From: Pseudorhizobium tarimense
GTDB lineage: Bacteria > Pseudomonadota > Alphaproteobacteria > Rhizobiales > Rhizobiaceae
DNA length: 64,000 bases
Assembly (NCBI RefSeq): GCF_022968135.1
Contig: NZ_JALJRA010000014.1
Span: 82,392 to 146,391, forward strand
Direction: 5' to 3'
In this document: in pieces, positions 58,179 to 64,000 of the stretch
Layout: each line of letters begins with the position of its first letter
Numbering within the stretch: position 1 is the first letter of the stretch
The notes under the pieces: model-generated
The model's input: only the letters and a program-made list of their open reading frames with translations
Databases searched by the model: none
What the model was told of the DNA's origin: nothing
Translations under genes and position numbers: made by a program

Positions 58179-58937
58179 TTACAACAACGATCCCTGAACA
58201 GCAGGTGTAGCTTGCTGTTCCACCTGCTGTCGCGGGAGGAGGATTAGCTTGTCATCTGGAAGCGGCCGTTGCAGCGCCTTGGCCTCGCTCCACGGCGCCG
58301 TCAGCCATGCCTCGATCTCGTCCTCGTTCCGCAGGATTACCGGCATGGCTTTGGGATGAATGGGAGCAACCACGCTGTTCGGCTCTGTCGTCAAAAAGGC
58401 AAACAGGTCGCAGGTGACTAAGCCCTCCTTGACCTTCCGCACGCACTGCCAGTCTCGTACCCACAGGCCTGCGAAGAACATCAGCGGCTCGCTCTCATCA
58501 CGGGCGAACCAGGCGTTCGGGGTGCGGCCGCCTTCCACCTTGCGGGCCGGATCAGGTTCAGCGAAGCGAGTGAACGGGACAACGCAACGGTTCTCGACGC
58601 CGGTCCAGCGTGTCCAGTGCTTGCTCGAGGTGTTCCGGATGTTGGTGGTGCCGCCGTCGGGCTCCATCTTCAGCAGCTCCTGGAAGTCTACTTCCTTCCC
58701 CTTTGCCCGCAGCTTGTCCGCCCGCTTCGTCGCAGCCTGAAAGATCGCCTGCTGCGAACTTGGCATGCCCCAGCGAACCCGTGCCAGTTCACGTTGACCA
58801 TCGATGTTGCGCACGATCGGCGCCATCTGGTCAGGATAGATGTCCAGAGAGGGTTCAAGGTTGCCGAGCCGGTCGAACGCCTTGGTGATGGCGCGCAAGG
58901 CCTCTTGATTGGTCGTCACGTTGTAGAGATTGCACAT
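58179..58937 (-). CDS. SRAP/YedK-type DNA-protein crosslink repair protease
   Basis: A 252-aa member of the SOS-associated peptidase (YedK/HMCES) family. Cys2 (MCNLYNVTTN) is exposed after methionine removal and bonds abasic sites in DNA. NRCVVPFTRFAEPD and HPKAMPVILR carry further conserved residues including the catalytic His. The start at 58937 is set by the conserved MCN; GGAGGTGG lies upstream. It is divergent from the LigD-type ligase 59 bp away. Confidence 0.92.
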   Translation of the reverse strand: MCNLYNVTTNQEALRAITKAFDRLGNLEPSLDIYPDQMAPIVRNIDGQRELARVRWGMPSSQQAIFQAATKRADKLRAKGKEVDFQELLKMEPDGGTTNIRNTSSKHWTRWTGVENRCVVPFTRFAEPDPARKVEGGRTPNAWFARDESEPLMFFAGLWVRDWQCVRKVKEGLVTCDLFAFLTTEPNSVVAPIHPKAMPVILRNEDEIEAWLTAPWSEAKALQRPLPDDKLILLPRQQVEQQATPAVQGSLL

Positions 58938-58996
58938 CATCCACCTCCTGAGATCGCGCATACGCTATCTTAAGCAGACGATGGTGCAATGGCTTC

Positions 58997-60043
58997 ATGG
59001 TCAAACGCCCTCGTAAACCCACCGCACCTCTGCTGACTGATGACGCCGTGCCCCTGAAGAGCGGCCGCGTGCGCAAGCGCGATCCGGAGCAGCCGGAGCT
59101 GCCGTTCGATCCAATGCCGGAGCGGATAGAACCATGCCTGGCAAAACTGGTGGCGAAGCCGCCGCGAGGGGACGAGTGGTCCTACGAGTTGAAGTGGGAC
59201 GGCTATCGACTTGCCGTCCACATCGAGACTAACAGGGTGCGGATCATCACCCGGGGCGGCCACGACTGGACGCATCGCTTCCCGGGCATCGAAGCGGCGG
59301 CGCGACGGTTCATGCCGAACACCATGATCCTCGATGGCGAGGCGGTGGTGTTGAACGAGCAGGGCGTTCCGGATTTCGGGCGGCTGCAGAACTCGCTCGG
59401 CGGCCGGGGAGGGAAGTTGCCTGCCGGCAATGCGATCCTGTTCGCGTTCGATCTGCTCTACCTCGGCGGGCACGATCTGACGAAGATGGAATACTCGGCC
59501 CGGCGACACCTGCTCGAGGATGTGCTGGCCGACAGTCCGGGCAGCATTCGGGTGTCAGAGGAGTTCGACGAAGATCCTGACGAGATGCTGCGGCATGCGT
59601 GCGCACATGACCTGGAAGGCATCATTGCCAAACACCGAGACCGCCCCTACCGCTCCGGACGGACGGGTGATTGGCTGAAGATCAAGTGCGTGCAGAGCGA
59701 CACCTTCGCCATCGTCGGATATGAGCCTTCGACAGCGCTGCCCGGGGCGATCGCGAGCCTGCTGCTGGCCGCACGCTACCGCGACGGCTGGAAGTATGTC
59801 GGCAGTGTCGGGACCGGCTTCAAGCATGACGAGGCCCGCCGGCTGAAGAAGCAGCTCGACAAGATCAAAACAAGCGTGCCGGTCGTGAGCGTCCCAGGGA
59901 AGAGCCTGGTTATGACTGGGCCATCATTCGCGGCCGAGATCGAATATCGCGCCTGGACGCATACAGGGACGTTGCGGCACCCGTCGTTCAAGGGGCTGCG
60001 TGAGGCTGAAGACTGGGCGGAGATCTATCGGCTGCCGGATTGA
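58997..60043 (+). CDS. ATP-dependent DNA ligase, LigD ligase-domain type
   Basis: A 348-aa ligase with the adenylated Lys66 in SYELKWDGYRLAVHIE, the EGIIAKHRDRPYRSGRTGDW nucleotidyl-transfer motif and a C-terminal OB-fold (VGSVGTGFKHDEARRLKKQL). It has no polymerase or 3'-phosphoesterase domain and is the ligase-only form. Partners for end joining (Ku, polymerase) are not in the window. It is divergent from the SRAP gene, a pairing I recall in rhizobial islands. Confidence 0.9.
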   Translation: MVKRPRKPTAPLLTDDAVPLKSGRVRKRDPEQPELPFDPMPERIEPCLAKLVAKPPRGDEWSYELKWDGYRLAVHIETNRVRIITRGGHDWTHRFPGIEAAARRFMPNTMILDGEAVVLNEQGVPDFGRLQNSLGGRGGKLPAGNAILFAFDLLYLGGHDLTKMEYSARRHLLEDVLADSPGSIRVSEEFDEDPDEMLRHACAHDLEGIIAKHRDRPYRSGRTGDWLKIKCVQSDTFAIVGYEPSTALPGAIASLLLAARYRDGWKYVGSVGTGFKHDEARRLKKQLDKIKTSVPVVSVPGKSLVMTGPSFAAEIEYRAWTHTGTLRHPSFKGLREAEDWAEIYRLPD

Positions 60044-60075
60044 GTAACGTCGCTGCAGCAGAGGAGCTTTTTCGC

Positions 60076-60315
60076 TCACCCGCTCCAACCCCCAGCCATT
60101 ATCCTGGCGTTCTTCTCGCCACACAAGGTACAGCGGAAGCGGGGCGATAGCTCCTTCAGGCTTGCCATGCTCGGGAGCCTGTCGAGCGCCGCCCGGCTAA
60201 TCTCCTTCATTGCGCCGCAGCTCTGGCACTCCACCACGAAGGTTCGCCCGTGCGGGATCTGATAGAGCGCGTATGTCTCTAGTAGGCTTGCGGGGAGGAA
60301 ATGGCGCTCTGGCAT
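60076..60315 (-). CDS. Small zinc-finger-like protein
   Basis: A 79-aa protein with two cysteine pairs (VECQSCGAMKEISRAALD and FRCTLCGEKNARIMAGG) and a hydrophobic core, possibly a treble-clef-type zinc ribbon. It is convergent with the ligase gene. The role is unknown. The following 190 bases to 60509 show no supported gene. Confidence 0.55.
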   Translation of the reverse strand: MPERHFLPASLLETYALYQIPHGRTFVVECQSCGAMKEISRAALDRLPSMASLKELSPRFRCTLCGEKNARIMAGGWSG

Positions 60316-60509
60316 TTACGGGTCTCGTGTTGAGACCGCCGCATCGGTCGAGGGGTGTTGCCCGCCGCCACTCGGGTGCATTCGAAATCGCTCAGATTAT
60401 GGAGGCCGTCAAGAGAACAAGCCGAACGCCGCTGTTGATATCTGAGGCGCTCGGTAACCGGCTGTAGGCAATTCAGAGGGTTGGCGCTAAGGGGATGTTA
60501 AAGCCGAAC

Positions 60510-61055
60510 TCATTGGCCTTTGCTGCCGTCAGCCGATCTGCGGTTTGGCCAATCCTTTTGCTCATATCGAGGCCAGTCTTTTCCCCAAGCTGATAAGTCG
60601 TATTCACTGTGGGGCACAGTCGTGAAGATGAAAGCATGCTCTCCAGCCTCATCAGCCCACCGAGAGATGGTGGTGGCGTCGATAGGATGCATAATGCGTT
60701 TGCCCTTCTTGTGAATGGCTGCGACAAAGCCAGCCTCAGAGTGCGCGACGACATTGTGGACCAGGCGGTTTCTGTCTTCAGTGCTTTCTTTGACCTTGGG
60801 TATTGCCTCAAGAAGCCTTTCTCTCCACGACCCCTCTACGACTACATCCGGTAGCGCGAGAAGCCGCGACAGTATGTCGAGGTTGTTGCGCATACTGTTG
60901 TCGCAGAGCATTGCCAAACCGATATCATCCGTGATGGGCAAAATGCGAGTTATGGCGGCCTCGATCGCACGCTCCAGAAGAGCGCTCGCTTGGACAAAGC
61001 ATCCTATGGCTGCAGCAAGTTCTGGGCTCATATCCGCGGCGGAATGAACGCGCAT
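60510..61055 (-). CDS. Hypothetical protein with an HEPN-like RX4H motif
   Basis: A 181-aa mostly helical protein. The segment EDRNRLVHNV contains Arg95 and His100 (RX4H), the pattern of HEPN RNases, and ASALLERAIEAAITRILP is a helix of the same kind. This is suggestive only. ATG at 61055 is preceded by GAGGTGA; a GTG three codons earlier is the other option. No partner antitoxin gene is seen beside it. Confidence 0.55.
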   Translation of the reverse strand: MRVHSAADMSPELAAAIGCFVQASALLERAIEAAITRILPITDDIGLAMLCDNSMRNNLDILSRLLALPDVVVEGSWRERLLEAIPKVKESTEDRNRLVHNVVAHSEAGFVAAIHKKGKRIMHPIDATTISRWADEAGEHAFIFTTVPHSEYDLSAWGKDWPRYEQKDWPNRRSADGSKGQ

Positions 61056-61291
61056 ATTAGTCACCTCAATGGGTATTGGATCTTCGATGCTTTAATGTCG
61101 TGGGACACTGTTCCCATAAGCATTAATTGTCTCGAAGGGCTGATGGAAGTCCCACATTGTTTGATGCCGCTGAACCTTAAGCCTTTCCAGAATTCCTCCG
61201 GGACCCCAACTTCATTCAACTCCTACCGGGGAGGCAGAACTGGAAGTGACAGCTCGTCGGCAGTCGGGCCCGCAGCAGACAAGCCTCCCAC

Positions 61292-61319
61292 TTGAACAGG
61301 TCTCAGTCCTGGCTATAAT
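61292..61319 (+). promoter_or_regulatory. Putative promoter of the split GNAT gene
   Basis: TTGAAC at 61292-61297 and TATAAT at 61314-61319 with a 16-base spacer lie just before the first possible start codons (61325 and 61352) of the GNAT gene that the IS element interrupts. It would now drive only the short 5' fragment. Confidence 0.45.
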
Positions 61320-61389
61320 TCGAGATGAAGTATGCGCTGAGGCAGGTCGGCATGAAGTGGTTGGAAGAGCATGACCTTGCCCCCAAGTT

Positions 61390-62319
61390 TTATCCAGTTT
61401 TGAGTTCGCTCCAGCGGTTTTGGGTTGCTGTATTTGGGGCGGTAGCAGCGGGTTGCGGTGCGGAGCCATTCCGGCTGCGCAGCACCGCATCACGTCGCGG
61501 GTTCATGGTCTGAGCGAACTCGGCAGGTGTCATCCAGCCGAGTCCAGAGTGAGGTCGGTGATCGTTGTAATCGCTGCGCCAGTTTGAAAGCGCTGATCGA
61601 GTATGGGTCAGTGACGAGAAGAGCGTTTCATTCAGGAACTCGTCTCGCAGTCGCCCATTGAAGCTTTCGATGAAGGCGTTCTGGATCGGTTTGCCCGGTG
61701 CGATGTAGTGCCATTCCACCTTGGTCCGATCCGTCCATTGCAGGATCGCGTTGCTGGTAAACTCACTGCCATTGTCGCTGACGATCATCTTCGGCTTGCC
61801 TCGTCCCTCGATGATCCGGTCCAACTCACGGGCAACCCGCAGGCCGGAAAGGGACGTATCGGCGACGAGCGCCAGGCACTCCCTGGTGCAATCGTCTACG
61901 ACAGTCAGCACCCGGAACCTGCGCCCATCGGTGAACTGATCCGACACGAAGTCCAACGACCAGCGATCATTGGCTGCCATCGGGATCAGCATCGGCGCTC
62001 GTGTGCCTATCGCTCGCTTGCGGCCGCCGCGCTTGCGCACGGTCAGCTTCTCTTCCCGATAGAGCCGGAAGAGCCTCTTGTGGTTTACAAGATGTCCCTC
62101 ACGTCTGAGCAGCACATGAAGACGTCGATAGCCAAAGCGGCGGCGTTCATGGGCCAGCGCCTTCATCCGATCGCGAAGGTCATGGTCGTCACTGCGTCTG
62201 GTTTCGTAACGGATCGTCATCCGGCAATAGCCGATGGCTTTACACGCCCGCCGTTCGCTCATCCGATGTTGGTCCACCAGATACGCGACAGCTCGCCGCT
62301 TTGCTGCGGGCGTCACCAC
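61390..62319 (-). CDS. IS3-family transposase OrfB (catalytic DDE domain)
   Basis: A 309-aa DDE integrase-core transposase from a GTG at 62319 ([20 protein letters not shown]). The catalytic residues are Asp in [14 protein letters not shown], Asp in [14 protein letters not shown] and Glu in [16 protein letters not shown]. It overlaps orfA by seven bases in another frame. In this family a fused OrfAB is made by -1 frameshifting; a TTTTGGGAAAG run lies near the overlap. The frame is intact to near the left end of the element. Confidence 0.93.
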   Translation of the reverse strand: MVTPAAKRRAVAYLVDQHRMSERRACKAIGYCRMTIRYETRRSDDHDLRDRMKALAHERRRFGYRRLHVLLRREGHLVNHKRLFRLYREEKLTVRKRGGRKRAIGTRAPMLIPMAANDRWSLDFVSDQFTDGRRFRVLTVVDDCTRECLALVADTSLSGLRVARELDRIIEGRGKPKMIVSDNGSEFTSNAILQWTDRTKVEWHYIAPGKPIQNAFIESFNGRLRDEFLNETLFSSLTHTRSALSNWRSDYNDHRPHSGLGWMTPAEFAQTMNPRRDAVLRSRNGSAPQPAATAPNTATQNRWSELKTG

Positions 62320-62579
62320 TTCTTTCCCAAAAGGTCTCTCAAAGCAGCGTTGTCGAGCATGGCATCCGCCAGAAGCCGCTTCAGCTTCGTGTTCTCGTCC
62401 TCCAGCGTCTTCAGCCGTTTGGCTTCCGACACTTCCATGCCGCCGAACTTCGCCTTCCATTTGTAGATGCTGGCATCGCTGACGCCGTGTTTGCGGCAAA
62501 GCTCCGAGACCGGCGTACCCGCCTCATGCTCCTTCAGAATGCCGATGATCTGTTCTTCTGTGAAACGGTTGCGCTTCAT
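62313..62579 (-). CDS. IS3-family transposase OrfA (helix-turn-helix)
   Basis: An 88-aa DNA-binding subunit with the helix-turn-helix [20 protein letters not shown] after [19 protein letters not shown], and a C-terminal leucine-rich helix ([19 protein letters not shown]) for dimer formation. The start lies 64 bp inside the right end of the element. The frame is intact. Confidence 0.93.
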   Translation of the reverse strand: MKRNRFTEEQIIGILKEHEAGTPVSELCRKHGVSDASIYKWKAKFGGMEVSEAKRLKTLEDENTKLKRLLADAMLDNAALRDLLGKKW

Positions 62580-63245
62580 TCTCTGGTCCTCTCGATGGGC
62601 CAGAGCTTACTTCAAAATGGATTATTTCAACGGGGCAAGGTCAAGCAGGCCGCATCAGTCTCGGGAATCTGGACGACACCACGTCTTCATCTTCGCCCAC
62701 CAAACCCTTCGGATCTTGACTTCTTAGTCCGTTTGTTTTCGCTACCGGAGCTTGTTGCCCACCGGCCCAATCCTCGTCCCGATACACCGGAAGAGAGCGC
62801 CGCTCGCCTCGACAGAGATATTCGGCATTGGAATGATTGTGGCTATGGCCGCTGGGCGGTGCTTGTCGACGAAAACCTGATCGGCTTCGGCGGCGTAACC
62901 GTTTCAAAAAAGTTCGATGGCCTGAACCTCTCGTATCATCTACATCCAGATTATTGGGGCTCCGGCTTCGCTACCGAACTGGTCAGGGAGGCGGTGCGGT
63001 TTGCGTTCGAAGACCTGGGAGCAAATCGCTTGGTCGGATTGGTCCGAACATCGAACCCAGCTTCCAGAAAGATTCTGGAGCGGAGCGGCTTCCTCTTTGA
63101 ACAGGAGGTGATGCTGCACGGGGCGCCTACTAACCTCTATGCCTTGGTGAGATGACCGCTACTGGCGCTGAGCGGCAGACGCCTCTCGGCCCAAGGCGGA
63201 CTTCTGAGAAACACTGATGCTGTGGTGGGGCGTAGCGGAGGGTGG

Positions 63246-63647
63246 CTAGCAAGGACCATTTCGTTCAAATCGTTTTCGATACGTCAAGGACTTCTCCACG
63301 CGAGCGATGTCCTTCCTCGACGCCTCCCCGTCAACAAGTGTCAGCATTACAGACGGCCCGTCGCCCTCCGAGCAAGGTCGGCTAAGAGCTTGGAGAACTG
63401 GCCCGTTGATGAACAGGTATCGACCGAGGTCCACACAGTTTGGTTGCCCTGTATCGAGGCGATTTCCCTCAGCATCACAACGCTCAAGGTATGGGAAGTT
63501 CCGCGCTGCGGCTGACAGCCGACTAACTGCGGCAGTCGTGCTAAACGTCTCCCATAGGAGATACAACAACAGAGCAACGCATCCTAAAAGGACAGCCATC
63601 CTATAGACGCCACGGGCAACACTCGAGTTGTCATGGTGATCCTGCAT
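63246..63647 (-). CDS. Hypothetical single-pass membrane protein
   Basis: A 133-aa protein with one membrane helix (YRMAVLLGCVALLLYLLWET) and an extracytoplasmic-like C-terminal part with cysteines (RCDAEGNRLDTG, NCVDLGRYLF). ATG at 63647 is favoured by GGGAGA five bases upstream; the frame is open to 63680. I do not know a family. Confidence 0.55.
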   Translation of the reverse strand: MQDHHDNSSVARGVYRMAVLLGCVALLLYLLWETFSTTAAVSRLSAAARNFPYLERCDAEGNRLDTGQPNCVDLGRYLFINGPVLQALSRPCSEGDGPSVMLTLVDGEASRKDIARVEKSLTYRKRFERNGPC

Positions 63648-63712
63648 TTGTCTCCCTGGCGTTTGGCCTGTGCATTTCAAAGCCTTGACGCCTGGCGGGG
63701 CCGAAGCAGACC

Positions 63713-63895
63713 TTACTTGTAATCAGGAATGGCAACGCTCGTGTCGTCAGGCGTCTCCATCCATGCTCGATAGGTTTCATAGTTAATGGCACCGGTCGCG
63801 ATGCCCTTAATCAAGCGACGGCACACCTCGTCAGCAGCCTTCTTTACGGGCATTCCGCTAACGAGTTTGAACTCTTTCCGAAGCCGATGATCCAT
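63713..63895 (-). CDS. Small hypothetical protein, 60 aa
   Basis: A 60-aa soluble, helical protein (LRKEFKLVSGMPVKKAADEV, CRRLIKGIATGAINYETYRA). No motif is recognised. It lies upstream of the membrane protein gene on the same strand, 65 bp away. The last 105 bases of the window hold no supported feature. Confidence 0.5.
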   Translation of the reverse strand: MDHRLRKEFKLVSGMPVKKAADEVCRRLIKGIATGAINYETYRAWMETPDDTSVAIPDYK

Positions 63896-64000
63896 TGCCG
63901 ATGACCTGCCACTGAACTTTCACCCAGCGGCAGTTAGAGTCTCGACCGTTTCTGTTACGCCGTTTGGCGCGGGTTGAGCAACCGGCGGAGACGCGAAGCC

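Larger units (their letters stand above)
61372..62643 (-). mobile_element. IS3-family (IS407-type) insertion sequence, 1272 bp
   Basis: The element is flanked by 12-bp perfect terminal inverted repeats, TGACCTTGCCCC at 61372-61383 and its complement at 62632-62643, with a weaker match inward. A 4-bp target duplication AGCA lies at 61368-61371 and 62644-62647. Two overlapping frames (orfA and orfB) on the minus strand encode an IS3-type transposase. Both ends and the target duplication are intact, so insertion is probably recent. Confidence 0.95.
61352..63155 (+). pseudogene. GNAT acetyltransferase gene split by the IS element
   Basis: The 5' fragment (ATG 61352, MKWLEE; an in-frame ATG also at 61325) ends at the IS left end, 61371. 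The 3' fragment resumes at 62648 and encodes a full GNAT domain (TTPRLHLRPPNPSDLDFL, NLIGFGGVTVSKK, YHLHPDYWGSGFATELVREA, ANRLVGLVRTSNPASRKILE) to 63155. Removing the IS and one 4-bp duplication joins them in frame as EEQAASVSG. The 3' part has no good start of its own, so the protein is probably not made. Confidence 0.85.

Noticed and set aside
60210..60467. Plus-strand frame between the zinc-finger gene and the HEPN-like gene
   Set aside because: It overlaps the better-supported minus-strand gene and only its short end looks protein-like.
63936..63950. Short match to the tRNA-Leu 3' region (TCTCGACCG) near the window end
   Set aside because: Nine bases are not enough for an attachment site and the neighbouring bases do not match.

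Overview
The window is high-GC alphaproteobacterial chromosome, most probably from a member of the Rhizobiaceae (Rhizobium, Ensifer/Sinorhizobium or a close relative). This rests on the order pdhB-pdhC-lpd-lipA, cinA/ispDF, dusB-ntrB-ntrC-ntrY-ntrX-trkA-hfq-hflX, which from memory is typical of rhizobial chromosomes, and on the cysG-DUF2849-cysI-DUF934-fpr sulfite reduction cluster, HWE-type histidine kinase remnants and DUF982. The genus cannot be fixed without searches.

Layout. 1-6.9 kb: pyruvate dehydrogenase E1-beta (5' cut by the window edge), E2 and E3, with a GDSL esterase, two small proteins, lipoyl synthase and a RatA/COQ10-like protein. 6.9-8.6 kb (minus): cinA and bifunctional ispDF. 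8.8-21.1 kb: the dusB-ntrBC-ntrYX nitrogen regulatory block with two small genes between ntrC and ntrY, then trkA, a broken D-amino-acid aminotransferase gene, hfq and hflX. 21-26.2 kb: YdeI-like protein, divergent SDR and AraC regulator, an acetyltransferase, a decayed LuxR-type gene, mazG and a nucleoside deaminase. 26.3-31.3 kb: siroheme and sulfite reduction genes plus ferredoxin-NADP reductase. 31.3-34.5 kb: gene-poor stretch with two decayed HWE kinases, rpsU and tiny genes. 34.7-39.3 kb (minus): gcvT-gcvH-gcvP under a tandem glycine riboswitch. 39.5-46.4 kb: copper-related exported proteins, a CelD-like acetyltransferase, crcB, the RluC-HAD-ATP12 set and an SMR transporter. 46.5-47 kb: a decayed toxin-antitoxin pair. 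47-50 kb: glutathione-dependent formaldehyde oxidation genes. 50-51.6 kb: a hypothetical gene and lipB.

At 51.8 kb a tRNA-Leu(GAG) is followed directly by a frameshifted tyrosine integrase reading toward it. This is the usual sign of an element integrated at a tRNA 3' end. The stretch to about 57.5 kb holds small unknown genes and a decaying phage-type lysis cassette: a GH19 endolysin, an Rz-like protein with an Rz1-like lipoprotein embedded in another frame, and two membrane proteins. The right part (57.5-64 kb) holds a hotdog thioesterase, a divergent SRAP protease/LigD-type ligase pair, a possible HEPN protein and a 1272-bp IS3-family element. That element has a 4-bp target duplication and has split a GNAT acetyltransferase gene.

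The genes group into a few functions: lipoate-dependent metabolism (pdh, lipA, lipB, gcvH), nitrogen control (ntrBC, ntrYX), assimilatory sulfite reduction, glycine cleavage and formaldehyde detoxification. Single-base lesions are frequent. Some may be sequencing errors, but the IS insertion and the multi-lesion kinases look biological. I found no convincing wholly new system; the lysis cassette, the IS-split gene and the paired zinc-ribbon genes are the most interesting local structures.
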